A DNA stretch of 64,000 nt, from positions 71,161,257-71,225,256 of the forward strand of contig NC_060060.1 in NCBI RefSeq assembly GCF_020283565.1, given 5' to 3'. Under the pieces are notes generated by a model, which worked only from the letters and a program-made list of their open reading frames with translations, searched no databases and was not told the origin of the DNA. The position numbers and the translations under genes are program-made. This document shows positions 22,411 to 33,098 of the stretch, in pieces (the stretch's first letter is position 1; each line of letters opens with the position of its first letter). This DNA comes from Trifolium pratense. Its lineage: Eukaryota > Streptophyta > Magnoliopsida > Fabales > Fabaceae.

Positions 22411-24816
22411 TTGAGGCGTGCAAAAGGAAACCGTTTTCTCTCCCATCATTCAATGCACGCTAATTTAGGGAAATCATTACAAACTTCCCTTAAATACATC
22501 ATCACACGCATTCAATTGTTTTTCTTCCAAACTTTAACTTTTGTCTGCAAACCCTATTCTCACACTTCTCTCATCAAACTCCATCTATCCATCTTCTCAA
22601 CCTTCAAAAATCATCGTCCAAACATGTCTGAATCATCACAAACTACAAAGTCCACCCGTTCAACTCGATCAAAGGCACTAATCATCAAAGATGCTGTACC
22701 TGTTACAACTGTTCGTGCTTCCAAATCCAAAGCTCAAACAAATGTCGCTGAGAAGAAAGGGAAAGGAAAAACGGCTGAAAAGAAGGAAACTCCAAAAGTA
22801 AGTGATGATATCTCTCCTTCGACTGCTAAATCTAGTAAAGGTAGTTCTAAAAAGAAGAGAAGAGATTACAGATCTAGGATCCCGTTGAGTATGTCTGATT
22901 TGGTTTTTGATTCGAATGTTAACACATCTGAGAAAGCAACTGAAGTAAACCTCAAAACTGTGTCTGGTGTTGTTGAAACAATCGTGTCAACCGGTGATAA
23001 CCCTAGTCTAGAAAAATTGGGGTCTGAAGCTGAAAAAAGAGATCTTAATTCTATGCCTGTTGAAACTGAGAAGGAAGACACTCCTACAGAGGTTGAAACG
23101 GAAACTGCTAATGAATCACCAACAATTGCTGAGATGATGGCTGAAAAATCAACCCCTGTTGTTACTGAAGAGGTTGTCATGCAAGATGTTGAGACATCCT
23201 TGAATAAGAATGAAGATGCTGGAACTGCTGAGGAAGAACCTGTGAAGGAAACTGTTGCTGAAAAGGATGTTGAGCCAACTGCCACAACATCTGAGTCCAC
23301 AGATGAGGAAACTGGAACTGCTGATGAGGATACTTCTGATAATGAAGGGGACACTCAATCTGAAGAAAGTAACCAGTCCATCCCTACAGATGAGCAAGAG
23401 GTTGAAGCTGACAAGCCTGCAGAACCTGAGAAAGAAAAAGAGAAAGATGTTGTTGATGTTGATGATTATGTCACCACCAAGACTGCTGAACAATCAACTG
23501 GTGGTATAACAAAGAGATTGAGAAGCTGTACAGGGAAGGCTGTGGCCACTGTAAGCAAGACTCCTGCACCAAGAGTGAAAACAAAAGGTGTTGGACCAGT
23601 CAAAGGTTGGAGCAAGGTTCTCTCTCCTCCTGCCAAGAAGAAGGAAACTCTGAAGAGAAAGAAGGAGTCATCTAGTGACTCAGACTATGATGTTGCTGAA
23701 GATGTTGTTAACATCTCCTCTGCCAATCCTAAGAAGACTACTGTGAAGAAGGCTCCACAAGGTGTTGAAGAAGCCCCATGTGATAACATCTCCTTCCATC
23801 GTGCTGCCTTTGCACTGAGATGGGACTATATTTACCAAAGGAGATTGGCTGTTGAAAGGGAACTGACCAAAGATGCTCTCAAATGTCAAGACATCTTTGA
23901 CTACATCAAGGAAGCTGGTCTGATGAAGACAGTCTGTGACTTCAGTCCCTGTTATGAGCTGCTTGTGAAAGAATTTCTGGTGAACATCCCTGAAGAATGT
24001 GATAACCCACTGAGCAAGGACTACCACAAAGTTTTTGTCAGAGGTAAATGTATCAATTTTTCTCCTATTGTGATTAATAACTACTTAGGAAGACCTATAG
24101 AACCTAAGGCTGAATTAGAGGTTGCTAATGATGTTGTGAGTGCTGAGATAACTGGTGGTAAGGTTAAGGTCTGGCCCACGAAGAAGCTGATACCCACTAG
24201 TAAACTGAATGTCAAATATGCCATCCTCAATAGGATAGGGTCAACAAATTGGGTACCAACTAAGCATGCAACCAATGTTGCTACAAACCTGGGTAGATTT
24301 ATATATGCTGTAGGAACCAAGTTTGACTATGACTATGGAACCTTTATTTTTGATCAAACCATTAAGCATATTAGATCAACAGCTGTGAAAATGCCAATAG
24401 CATTTCCCTCGTTGTTATGTGGAATTATCTTGGCCCAGTATCCAGACATTAAGGTTGTGACTGACACTCCAAAGAATAGAGAATCTGGTTTTACTTTTCA
24501 TCATAAGCTTTTTGGTAATCACAATGTTACTGATCATGTTGGGACATCTGCTGCTGGAGCTGGTGTTATGACCAAAAGGGAGATTATTGCTGGTTTAAAG
24601 ATTCAATGTCAGGAAATAGATAAACAGCAGGCTGAGCTTGAGGAAAGGAAGACTGTGTTCTTGAAAATGATTGAAGGATTGGAAGCTGATGAGGTACCTG
24701 TCAAAGCTAGTGCAAATGTGGCTGCTACAGGTGATCAAAACAATGCAGATGAGGATGAAGGTTATGCTACTGCTACAGATGAGGATGAAGCCTCTGACAG
24801 TAGTGATGATGAATGA
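22411..24816 (+). CDS. Envelope-like / putative plant transposon protein (element 1)
   Basis: About 801 residues, in frame with pol across one TAG. Independent starts could be used, such as M-S-E-S-S at 22624. The N-terminal half is low-complexity with many E, T, K and V residues. The region at about residues 475-690 carries the conserved domain also seen in element 2: F-V-R-G-K, I-N-F-S-P, V-K-V-W-P, N-W-V-P-T and G-R-F-I-Y-A-V-G. A helical segment rich in E, K and Q (about residues 725-760) is a likely coiled coil, and the tail is acidic. Sirevirus proteins in this position are called envelope-like, but no strong membrane segment near the C-terminus is visible and function is unproven. Confidence 0.8.
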   Translation: MRRAKGNRFLSHHSMHANLGKSLQTSLKYIITRIQLFFFQTLTFVCKPYSHTSLIKLHLSIFSTFKNHRPNMSESSQTTKSTRSTRSKALIIKDAVPVTTVRASKSKAQTNVAEKKGKGKTAEKKETPKVSDDISPSTAKSSKGSSKKKRRDYRSRIPLSMSDLVFDSNVNTSEKATEVNLKTVSGVVETIVSTGDNPSLEKLGSEAEKRDLNSMPVETEKEDTPTEVETETANESPTIAEMMAEKSTPVVTEEVVMQDVETSLNKNEDAGTAEEEPVKETVAEKDVEPTATTSESTDEETGTADEDTSDNEGDTQSEESNQSIPTDEQEVEADKPAEPEKEKEKDVVDVDDYVTTKTAEQSTGGITKRLRSCTGKAVATVSKTPAPRVKTKGVGPVKGWSKVLSPPAKKKETLKRKKESSSDSDYDVAEDVVNISSANPKKTTVKKAPQGVEEAPCDNISFHRAAFALRWDYIYQRRLAVERELTKDALKCQDIFDYIKEAGLMKTVCDFSPCYELLVKEFLVNIPEECDNPLSKDYHKVFVRGKCINFSPIVINNYLGRPIEPKAELEVANDVVSAEITGGKVKVWPTKKLIPTSKLNVKYAILNRIGSTNWVPTKHATNVATNLGRFIYAVGTKFDYDYGTFIFDQTIKHIRSTAVKMPIAFPSLLCGIILAQYPDIKVVTDTPKNRESGFTFHHKLFGNHNVTDHVGTSAAGAGVMTKREIIAGLKIQCQEIDKQQAELEERKTVFLKMIEGLEADEVPVKASANVAATGDQNNADEDEGYATATDEDEASDSSDDE

Positions 24817-25392
24817 TTTTGTAATCTGTTTAATGTTTTACTGCACTTTGTTATTTGGTTTGTGGGTTGTTTTGTGCCCTGGATTTTAGCACCTTCTGAG
24901 TGCATGGTCTGTATTTTTAATTCTGCACTTTGGATACTTAACTTTCCTGTTTTGGCACATTTTGTGGCTAAAAAGGGGGAGTAGTACTTTGCTTTGTTTG
25001 TTTCTGCTACATGTTGTTGTGTCTTTTGTTATGACATGTTTTTTAAGTAGCAGTAAGCAAGTATTCAGGGGGAGTTTGCTACTGAATGGATGCTGCCCTG
25101 ATTGGACGAACATGTGCTAGAAGATGTGCTCCCATATGTCACAACACCTTTGATGACATATGACATATGATATATGTTTTGCTCTGATACCACGTTTTAA
25201 TTTTGCTCGAGGCTTTTTGAAGACAAATCCGCTGCTGCTGCCTCTGATGCATATATTTTTTCACCTATGTGAAATTTTGTTTAAATGATGCTCTAACATT
25301 CCTTCTTTTGTGTGACCATGGTGATTTGAAGGATTGCGCTGTTTATATCTCTCAAAGGTAATGGCCTGAAATTGTTTTAGCCAAAAATTGCC
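24817..25392 (+). other. Non-coding 3' region of element 1 with extra purine tracts
   Basis: No gene is visible. Purine tracts occur at 24970-24982 (AAAAAGGGGGAG) and 25067-25074 (AGGGGGAG) ahead of the terminal tract, echoing the multiple tracts in elements 2 and 3. Confidence 0.6.
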
Positions 25393-25403
25393 AAAGGGGG
25401 AGA
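25393..25403 (+). promoter_or_regulatory. Polypurine tract of element 1
   Basis: AAAGGGGGAGA directly before the 3' LTR start at 25405. Confidence 0.9.
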
Positions 25404-25404
25404 T

Positions 25405-26431
25405 TGTTGGATATTTGAATTGGCTTAATTTTGCTAAAACAAATATACTAACAAGATGTTGGAAAACATGTTACAACATCATATTTACTCAAGGAAATCT
25501 CGCGCATTTATGAGAGCATCTGCTATATATGGAAATCCACTTAAAGAGCACGCTCAATGGAGATTTGATCTGATCAGGAGTTTTAAAGATAAGACAGACT
25601 TAATGGTACAACGGTATGATCACAATTATCCTATAAAGTCCTTAAACACTTTTGGAAAGTTTATATACAATCTTGATGAAGATCAAAAGAGAATCAGATC
25701 ACCTTTTATGAGTTACAAGGAGCGTCCTACGAGTAATGAAGAAAGAGGAGCGTGCTAGATCATTATATATACGAAGACCAAGCTCAAGACTATTATCTCA
25801 TTGAAAAATATTAGTTACATATATTGAGTCTTTGTTAAAGTCTTTGTTAAGTCTTTGTTGAGTTTTTTTATTGTTTGATTGTAATTCTTGCTTGTGGATT
25901 CTATAACACAAGTTAAGAAGTAAGTTTATTAGTTTAAGGTTGCTCCTAAGCTTTGAAGTACGGAGTTTACCGTGTGTGACTCACTTGAAGCTTTTAAGCA
26001 AAAGTGAAGTGTTGTCTTGACAAGTTGTCGCCACATCATTCTCAACATTGTATAATCAACACAGGTTGTGTTGTGTGAGTGGAAGTGAGATGGGATCTCA
26101 TGTCTAGGAGTTCCTAGGCAGAAGTTGCATGAGTAGTGTCGAGGTTATAAGGCGTAAACTAGGGGTTTGCTGGAGGTCTTAGTTTAAGGCGTAAATCCTA
26201 AGGTTTGCTGGAGGTCTTAGTAACTAGAGCTATTAGTGGATTTCCTTCCTGGATTGGTATCCCCCAGAGTAGGCAGTTGGCTGAACTGGGTTAACAATTA
26301 CTTGTGTCATTTATTTATTTTCTGTCAGTTTTTATATGTTATAAGATGTGCCAACAATAGAAACAACATTATTCATAAAGTAGTTGTTGGGACATCTTCG
26401 GTAACATCATTCTAGTGATACCAGAATTTCA
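25405..26431 (+). repeat. 3' LTR of Sirevirus element 1
   Basis: 1027 bases, matching the 5' LTR except position 25695. Confidence 0.96.
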
Positions 26432-26540
26432 AATTATCTTTAGAATTATTTTATTTATAAAAAAAAGAAGAAGTAGCCGCACGTTTTCAAACTAAGTAAA
26501 ATTCTAACTAATATCTTGGATAAAAATTCGGGATGTTACA

Positions 26541-27574
26541 AATTGCGATTATTGATACGGGAGAAACACATTCTTTTGTATTTGTTGATTGCAAGAAGCG
26601 TCTTAGTATACATGTATCTGAAATGTCTTGTCGTATGGAAATAGAAACTCCTGCTAGTGGTTCTGTAACTACCCGCCTTGTATGTCGTGACTGCCCCGTG
26701 ATCGTGTTTGGTAGACACTTTGGTATGGACCTAGTGTGTATTCAACTTAGTGGTATCAATATGATCTTTGGTATGAACTGATTAATATTTAATCGAGTTC
26801 ATATCAACTGTTGTGAGAAGACCGTCGTGTTTCCGAAACCGGAGGAGAGTTTGCATTTGATGAGTGAGAAGGAAGTAGTAGAATCTTTGAAGGAACATGT
26901 GGAGATGTATGCTTTGTTTGCATCCTTGAAACTTGAAGGTGGAGTTAAGATGGAAGAGTTGCCGGTTGTTTGTGAATTTCCCGATGTATTTCCAGAAGAT
27001 GTGTCAGATGTACCTCCAAAAAGAGAAGTAGAGTTTACGATTGATTTGATACCTGGTACTAGTCCGATATCTATGAAATCGTATAGAATGTCAGCGTCAG
27101 AGTTAAATGAGTTGAAGAAGCAACTAGAGGAATTACTTGAGAAGAAGTTTATTCGACCTAGTGTATCGCCGTGGGGAGCACCCGTGTTGTTGGTTAAGAA
27201 GAAAGAAGGAAGTATGCGGTTGTGTATTGACTATCGCCAGTTGAACAAAGTGACGATCAAGAATAAGTATCCACTTCCGAGGATAGATGATTTGATGGAT
27301 CAATTGGTTGGTGCTTGCGTGTTTAGTAAGATTGATTTGAGATCCGGATACCGTCAGATTAGAGTGAAACGAAGGATATACCAAAGACAGCTTTTCGGAT
27401 GAGGTATGGTCATTATGAGTATTCAGTGATGCCTTTTGGTGTGACCAATGCACCTGGTGTTTTTATGGAGTACATGAATAGGATTTTTCATTCATTCTTG
27501 GATAAGTTTGTAGTGGTGTTCATTGATGATATTTTGGTTTATTCAAAATCCGAAGAAGAGCATAAAGAGCATTT
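26541..27574 (+). pseudogene. Ty3/gypsy pol remnant: protease and reverse transcriptase (first part)
   Basis: Protease with I-I-D-T-G-E-T-H-S-F (active D-T-G at 26554-26562), then reverse transcriptase with [30 protein letters not shown] and [10 protein letters not shown]. It is typical of chromovirus-like gypsy pol. It is broken by an in-frame TGA (26779) and a frame change near 27370. No gag or LTR belongs to it on the left: its left side abuts a Sirevirus LTR end. It is split at 27574 by Sirevirus element 3 and continues at 39860. Confidence 0.88.
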
Positions 27575-28698
27575 TGAAGGTGTGAAAACACAAGAAGGGG
27601 GGGGTTGAATTGTGTTTTAGCTAAGTTAAAACTTTTTCAGGTTCTTAACTCAACTACGTTAGCAGCGGAAAAGTAACACAATAAATAACAAGTTAAGGAG
27701 ATAGAGAGAGAGATCACACAAGCAATTTATACTGGTTCCTCTCACAAAACGAGAGTAGTCCAGTCCCCTTGCACTTCCAAGGGAGTTCACTATAATCACA
27801 CAAGATTACACCTGCTCAAGCACACAAGCAAGAGACTTCACAACTATGCTCAAGCACACAAGCTTAAGACTTCACACTTAAACACACAAGTTTAAGTTAC
27901 ACACTTAAGCACACAAGCTTAAGTTTCCTCAAGTAATGGTAAAGTATATAAAAATATACAAATGCTCTTAGATGAACCTAAGGTGAGCAAATACAAATAG
28001 TACAGAGTATTTGGCTAAAGTGCAAAAACACTTGAGAAAGGTTCAGAGCTTGTATATCACAGAGTTCAGAGTTTGTTCAGCGCACGTTCAATTCTTGATA
28101 ATTGTTATGTTGTTGCAGCTGATCCTTCAAGTATATATACCACTAGAAAAGAGTCGTTGCAAAGGAGCCGTTGGAGTTGATAACCTTTTGTCTTCAAGCA
28201 GTCTGTCTTGATGCAGTTTGGTTGTATCCAAAACTAAGAAAGAGTTTCAGTTACTTTGACTACTGCAGAGTGGACTTTCCTTATTCAGCTAACAAAACTG
28301 AAGACCCACGTTCTCAAGATAGGACAGACAAAACAGAGGTAGCTGAGCTGATCAGACTTGAAAGGTCCTTTTCTTCATTGGTAGAAGAGTTGACTAGTAA
28401 AGAGAATCTTCACAGCTTTCAAAGAGATCTTCAGAGGTTGATGAAGCTCGTAGACAGACAAGAAGTACTGAAGTCTTCATCCTCTGAACGTTGTAACCTC
28501 TGAAGTCCAACATCTTCTGAGCGCTTGTGAACTTCTGAGTTCACATCCTCTGAACTCCACTCAGGACTTAAATGATGCTTATATCTGCGCACTTAAAATA
28601 AATTTTTAGTCCTTCCAATTTGTTAATTAATACTTTGTTATCATCAAAACCTTTATAGATTTAGGGGCAAACATTTTTAAATCAATTTTGTTCCAACA
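27575..28698 (-). repeat. 3' LTR of Sirevirus element 3
   Basis: 1124 bases, apparently identical to 38731-39854. It holds repeated phrases such as 'ctcaagcacacaagc' (27815-27925) and a GC-poor remainder. Open frames on the plus strand here recur in both LTRs and are not credible genes. Confidence 0.95.
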
Positions 28699-28714
28699 AT
28701 CTCCCCCTTTTTGA
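28699..28714 (-). promoter_or_regulatory. Polypurine tract of element 3
   Basis: On the minus strand AAAAAGGGGGAGAT abuts the 3' LTR. Similar tracts lie at about 28797-28802, 28931-28937 and 29132-29140. Confidence 0.8.
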
Positions 28715-29171
28715 TGATTACAAACATAAGTATTAATTGACAATTGTTGTTAAATTAACTTATCATGTTTCTCTTAGGTTTATGAGGTTTGCAAGCTCCC
28801 CCTAAGATTGATACTTCATAAAGTCTGAACTTTATGTTTTATCCATGATATTTTAATTTAGTATAAGATTAAGATAATTTTGAAATAAAATAAGTTTCAT
28901 ATCTTTCTTCAGAGTGAGAGGTTTGCAAGCTCTCCCCCTAAGTCTCATAAGGCTAAGTTAAAATTGCACTCTTAACTTATCCTTACTTATGAAATTTATT
29001 TCAGTTTCAACTAACTTAGTCTCCGCATTGAAATACGTAAAACAACTTAAAAGTAACAACTTATAACTTAACAGATAAAAGCGAGATAAAAGGCGTGGTT
29101 TCAGTTTTGGAGTATATCAATTAATGCGTAACTACTCCCCCTTTTGTCATTATCAAAAAGTAAAACAAAGT

Positions 29172-29178
29172 TATAAAA
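29172..29178 (+). promoter_or_regulatory. Possible TATA box for the antisense frame
   Basis: TATAAAA about 100 bases before the ATG at 29280; a second T-rich/TATAAAAA lies near 29248. AT-rich sequence makes chance matches common. Confidence 0.25.
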
Positions 29179-29279
29179 CCAAGACAGTCAAAGAAGAAAG
29201 AGTGGTTGTTACAAAGGTGAATTAATTTCAAAAACAAAAACCAACGCGCTCAAGGGTTTATAAAAAGGAACAAGTTAAC

Positions 29280-29645
29280 ATGCCTGCTTCACGTAAAAAC
29301 AAGAAGAAACAAGTGAAGCAAGAGAAGGTAGGAATAATGAAAAGATTTAGTTTACGCATCGCAGAGTTTAAGAGAAAGAAGAACGAAGAGAAACGCGAAG
29401 ACGAAGAGAAGGATAAAAAAGACAACAAGAAACCACAAGATGCTGAGATAATAATCATCTCATCAGACTCTGAAGCTGAAGAGAATGAAGATGATGCTGA
29501 CTATGTGGAGTTCTTGGCTAGCTATGTTCCAGAAGAGGAACAAGAAGAAGAAGAACAAGAGCAAAACCCAGATCCCATTGAAATATCATCAGAGGATGCT
29601 GAGGAGAAATCAGAGATTTCTTCTGAGTTTTATCCATCTGATTAG
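29280..29645 (+). CDS. Antisense small ORF in Sirevirus element 3
   Basis: 121 codons from ATG to TAG on the strand opposite to gag-pol, between ORF3 and the 3' LTR. The N-terminus is strongly basic (K/R-rich, possible nuclear localisation), and the C-terminal half is very acidic (E/D/S). Within it, I-I-I-I-S-S-D-S-E followed by acidic residues matches the pattern of a SUMO-interaction motif (hydrophobic core, serine, acidic tail), and I-E-I-S-S-E-D is a weaker second match. AATAAA follows at about 29704. I do not recognise the protein. Antisense accessory ORFs are described for Ty3/gypsy Tat elements; for a Sirevirus this is unusual. Low-complexity composition means it could be chance. Confidence 0.45.
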   Translation: MPASRKNKKKQVKQEKVGIMKRFSLRIAEFKRKKNEEKREDEEKDKKDNKKPQDAEIIIISSDSEAEENEDDADYVEFLASYVPEEEQEEEEQEQNPDPIEISSEDAEEKSEISSEFYPSD

Positions 29646-29877
29646 GATTAGGTTGTCTTTTTCTTTTTCTGTTTACCAATGTACTCTACATTATCAGATC
29701 ATTAATAAAAATTTTCGTTTTTAAAAGCATCTTGTGTTCTTATGTTCTAATTTAACAAAGAAAAGAATCACAAGCAAAACAAACAAAACATATAATAAAC
29801 CACATAATAAGAAAAAAAAATTGTTCAGAGGATAAAACAGAGAATAAAAAGAATGCATAAAACATGTGCAGAGAATC

Positions 29878-32646
29878 CTAGGGTTGCTTAAGAAGGGCTA
29901 AGAGTTGGTCGAATTTATCATTCAAGGATCCCACATTGGAAACTAAACCATCCACCTTGGTTTCCAATGTCTCTTGAGCAGCTCTTTGACGTTCTAGACC
30001 TTCTTGCTGTTCCCTCAGGGCTTCTTGAAAAATCTGCAACTGATCTGCCATAGCAGGAGCTTGATCTTCAATCACAGGTTCTGGTTCTTCAATCAAAGGT
30101 GCCTTGCCTTTATCAGAGGGTTCACCTTCCTCTGGATAGTCTATCATCAGCACATCCTCTTGATCCTGAGAAGCAAGCACATCCAGTACATCCTCTTCTG
30201 TGGCATCTTCATTATGTAGCTCATTTGCTAACTCAGCAACTCTAGCAGCAGCTTCGTCCAGACGTGCAGTCTCAATCCTTTGATCCTCAAGACGTTGCAT
30301 AAGAGTAGAATCAACCCAGCAATCTTTGAATTCAGACATACGCCTCACAGCAGCAGCTATAGCAACAAGCTTAGCACGCTCATGCTCTTCATGATTGAAT
30401 GGCGTTAACCTTTTCAACTCAGCCCTAGCCAGACTGTCCCTCATGAAGCTTATACCTTCCAGATCCCGCTTACCAATAACAGCCTTAACCTTTGCAGCAG
30501 CAACATCCAAAGCATTGCAAATCCTTGCCTTAATGCTTGATACTTCGAGATCCACATCAGAAGGACAAACTAAGAACCTGTCCTTTATTGTAGATAATCT
30601 AAGCAAGTCTTCATGAAATTGAGTGGATAGATTTCTAAAAGTGTTGGATGATGATGGTGAAGGATTGGGAATGGTAGAGAGAGTAGGTATTTCAGGAGTA
30701 GGGTTGTCAATAATCACAACTTCTACCTCTGAAGGCTTGGGAGCACAAGTGTGAATACGCTCAGGAGAAGCATGTTCAGCACTTGGGTTAGGATGGGGTT
30801 CAGGGGTTGGTTCAGATGATGAGATGTCAGAAGTGGATTCAGGGTGAACATGTTCAGGAGATGGTTCAGGAGATTTATGTTCAGGAGTTGGTTTAGGAGC
30901 AATTTGTTCAGGGGTTGGTTCAGGAGATTTGTGTGCAGGGGTTGGTTCAGGAGGTGGAGAGGATTGTTTTGTGGGAGAGGTTGGTTTAGTGACAGGAATA
31001 TCTGGTTGAGGTTCAGATGGTGGAATGTCAGGTTGAGGTGCAGGTTGAGGTGATGTAGGTTTTGGAGGTGAGCTAGATTTGTGTTGAGTTTCATGAGAAA
31101 AAGGGTGATTATTAAGAGGGTCAGGGCTCAGATGTTTTTCAAGTTCAGATAGGGGGTTATCAGAGGTTGAAATATCAGAGGTTGGTAAGATGGTTTTGAG
31201 AGGTTTGGTGTAACCTAATCCAATCTCTTTTTCATTAAAGACATACTTAGAAGACTTACCTTTATCTTTAGGAGTAGGAGCAGGTCTTTTCCTCAAACGA
31301 GTAGCAAGAGTCTCCTCATCAGATTCAGTCTCATCTTCTGATGTAGATCCTTCAGATGAACTGTCTGAACTATCTTCCTCAATAACAATAGGCTTTTTAG
31401 AAGCTCTCTCAGCAGCCTTGTTTGCAGTTTCTTCATGCTTCCTCTTAGTTCTCTGTTCAGCCATAGATTGCTCAACCTTAACCTTCTTCTGAGCAAGAAG
31501 ATCTGGCTTAACTTGCTCATCCTGAGAATCAGCTTTTCTCTTTGGTTTCCTCTTAGGGTTATACAGATTGTCAGGAGCAGGAGGAATCATACTCCTATCA
31601 ACAACAAAACCTTCTTGTCTGAGCACTTCCAAGTAGCCTTGAATTACATGCTCAGCATCAGCTTCAGATATAAGTGGATAGCCTGTGACATACAGACGAT
31701 CCTCAAGCCTAACAGTGAACTCTTGTGGGGGAGCAACAGGCTTAGATGCAATCAAACGCATCTTGGACAGAAAGTTAGCGTTCAGAATTTCTGGATAGAA
31801 CCTCTTCTCAACTAATTCAGGGTGGAATTTCCTCAAGTTCTGAACAACATGACCTTGATGCAGAAGATCAGACAACAGCCTAGGATAAACTATAGTAGTT
31901 TTCCTCTGAGATTTACTTGCAAAAATGGCTTCACAAATACGTTCAAAAAAGTAATCTCCTAGATTAACCTTCTTTTCAGTCAGAAGAAAATACAGCAGAT
32001 GACGATGAGTCCAGGAGATAGTATCAGTCCCACCAACCCTTGGACTGATAGCTGCTAGGATGATCTTGAAAAGAACTCTACATTCATCAGTCAGACCCTT
32101 TACTTTCCCTTTTAAAGAGAAATCTGTGCAAATGAGATGCAGAAGATCATCCCTGTATCTTGTATCCTTTTCAAACACATCTAACTCTATCCCAGAGTTA
32201 GGTAGACCAAGAAGAGCATTGAAATGAATAGGCGAGATTGCCATGTTCATCCCACAGATATTTGACCTAATCTGTACACCTGTATAATCCAGCAAACCCA
32301 TTTCCTTCCTAGTTTTACCCTTCAGACTAGGATTCCTCTCAATAGCAGCAAGCTCTTCCTTCTTAGCTTCATGCTTATCAAATACCTTTGCTTTCATCCA
32401 AAATTTCTTCAACAAATCTGGATAAATGGGACCATTGAGCATGTCGAAGTACTTATCCCATCCCTGAGCGATAAAGTACTTTTTAACATCAAACCCATTC
32501 GCTTGTAGACCATCGAAATCAACCATCTTCTCTGAAAGAAAAGTAAGTTCAGATTCTGGGAATTCCATCTCATTCCCAACAATCTGAAGATTCTTGAATA
32601 TGAACGGTGGAATCCTTTTTGAAGAAGAAGACGAAGCACCAGCCAT
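29878..32646 (-). CDS. ORF3 / envelope-like protein of Sirevirus element 3
   Basis: 922 residues from ATG at 32646, with its own leader: about 450 bases separate it from the pol stop and no readthrough context is present, unlike elements 1 and 2. The first ~300 residues hold the 'putative plant transposon protein' style domain (W-D-K-Y-F-D-M-L, I-S-P-I-H-F-N-A-L-L-G, S-W-T-H-R-H-L-L-Y-F-L-L and V-Y-P-R-L-L-S-D-L). The middle is a long proline-rich run with recurring P-E-P-T-P-E-type units (about 520-650), and the C-terminus is helical and acidic, ending in a Q/E/L-rich coiled coil. Function is unknown. Confidence 0.75.
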   Translation of the reverse strand: MAGASSSSSKRIPPFIFKNLQIVGNEMEFPESELTFLSEKMVDFDGLQANGFDVKKYFIAQGWDKYFDMLNGPIYPDLLKKFWMKAKVFDKHEAKKEELAAIERNPSLKGKTRKEMGLLDYTGVQIRSNICGMNMAISPIHFNALLGLPNSGIELDVFEKDTRYRDDLLHLICTDFSLKGKVKGLTDECRVLFKIILAAISPRVGGTDTISWTHRHLLYFLLTEKKVNLGDYFFERICEAIFASKSQRKTTIVYPRLLSDLLHQGHVVQNLRKFHPELVEKRFYPEILNANFLSKMRLIASKPVAPPQEFTVRLEDRLYVTGYPLISEADAEHVIQGYLEVLRQEGFVVDRSMIPPAPDNLYNPKRKPKRKADSQDEQVKPDLLAQKKVKVEQSMAEQRTKRKHEETANKAAERASKKPIVIEEDSSDSSSEGSTSEDETESDEETLATRLRKRPAPTPKDKGKSSKYVFNEKEIGLGYTKPLKTILPTSDISTSDNPLSELEKHLSPDPLNNHPFSHETQHKSSSPPKPTSPQPAPQPDIPPSEPQPDIPVTKPTSPTKQSSPPPEPTPAHKSPEPTPEQIAPKPTPEHKSPEPSPEHVHPESTSDISSSEPTPEPHPNPSAEHASPERIHTCAPKPSEVEVVIIDNPTPEIPTLSTIPNPSPSSSNTFRNLSTQFHEDLLRLSTIKDRFLVCPSDVDLEVSSIKARICNALDVAAAKVKAVIGKRDLEGISFMRDSLARAELKRLTPFNHEEHERAKLVAIAAAVRRMSEFKDCWVDSTLMQRLEDQRIETARLDEAAARVAELANELHNEDATEEDVLDVLASQDQEDVLMIDYPEEGEPSDKGKAPLIEEPEPVIEDQAPAMADQLQIFQEALREQQEGLERQRAAQETLETKVDGLVSNVGSLNDKFDQLLALLKQP

Positions 32647-33098
32647 TGTTGGAGATTAGGGTAAGGTTTGGAAGACTAACGAGAGAGAAAGAAATTGTGT
32701 TGGAGGTTTAGAGAGAATATGAAAGTGTAGGTTGTGAAAGTGAATAGTGTGCAAGTGTATTGTGTAAGTTTATTTAAATGAGTACAGTTAACACGAAAAT
32801 AGCAAATTTGGGAAGTTACGCTAATTGACAAAAAGTTGAATACCAAAAATCATCATTAACCACCCACTACCTGACACACGTAGACCACGTGCAGAAAATT
32901 TACTCGGTAACTGCTATTTTAATGGACAACTGTTCAGCAGTGAATACTAAACGTTTCCCACTAAAATAATTCAAAGCCTCTGAGTTATTTAAAATTCTCT
33001 ATCAGAGTCAAGTACTTCAGAGCTTGTGTTTCAGATGTTCTGAATCATAAGTTCTGATATACATAACCTCTTACACTTTAATTGCCAAAAACAATTTT
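32647..33098 (-). other. Intergenic leader between pol and ORF3 of element 3
   Basis: No coding sequence. CT-rich and GA-rich runs immediately upstream of the ORF3 ATG (32650-32720) look like a 5' untranslated leader, so a spliced or internally initiated message is possible. Confidence 0.4.

Larger units (their letters stand above)
16515..26431 (+). mobile_element. Sirevirus (Ty1/copia) element 1, complete and open
   Basis: Two 1027-base LTRs, target duplication AATTA (16510-16514 and 26432-26436), a perfect 12-base initiator tRNA-Met primer site, an uninterrupted gag-pol frame, an envelope-like frame and a polypurine tract. One LTR difference found (T 16805, C 25695). This is the only element in the window whose whole coding set looks functional, so it is a candidate autonomous copy that could supply proteins to the damaged ones. 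Confidence 0.96.
14718..26540 (+). mobile_element. Ty3/gypsy-type solo LTR, split by Sirevirus element 1
   Basis: Left part 14718-16514 starts TGTAACGCCCCG; right part 26437-26540 ends GGGATGTTACA. The pair is flanked by AATTG at 14713-14717 and 26541-26545, a clean 5-base duplication, so this was a single LTR of about 1.9 kb before element 1 landed in it. With no internal region it is a solo LTR left by LTR-LTR recombination. It has no coding content. Confidence 0.85.

Noticed and set aside
26827..27402. Intact host aspartic protease or RT gene
   Set aside because: Gypsy pol with stops and a frame change, cut on both sides by other elements.
28171..28503. 110-codon plus-strand frame, repeated at 39327-39659
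   Set aside because: It lies antisense within both identical LTRs of element 3, has no recognisable domain, and its repetition only reflects LTR identity.
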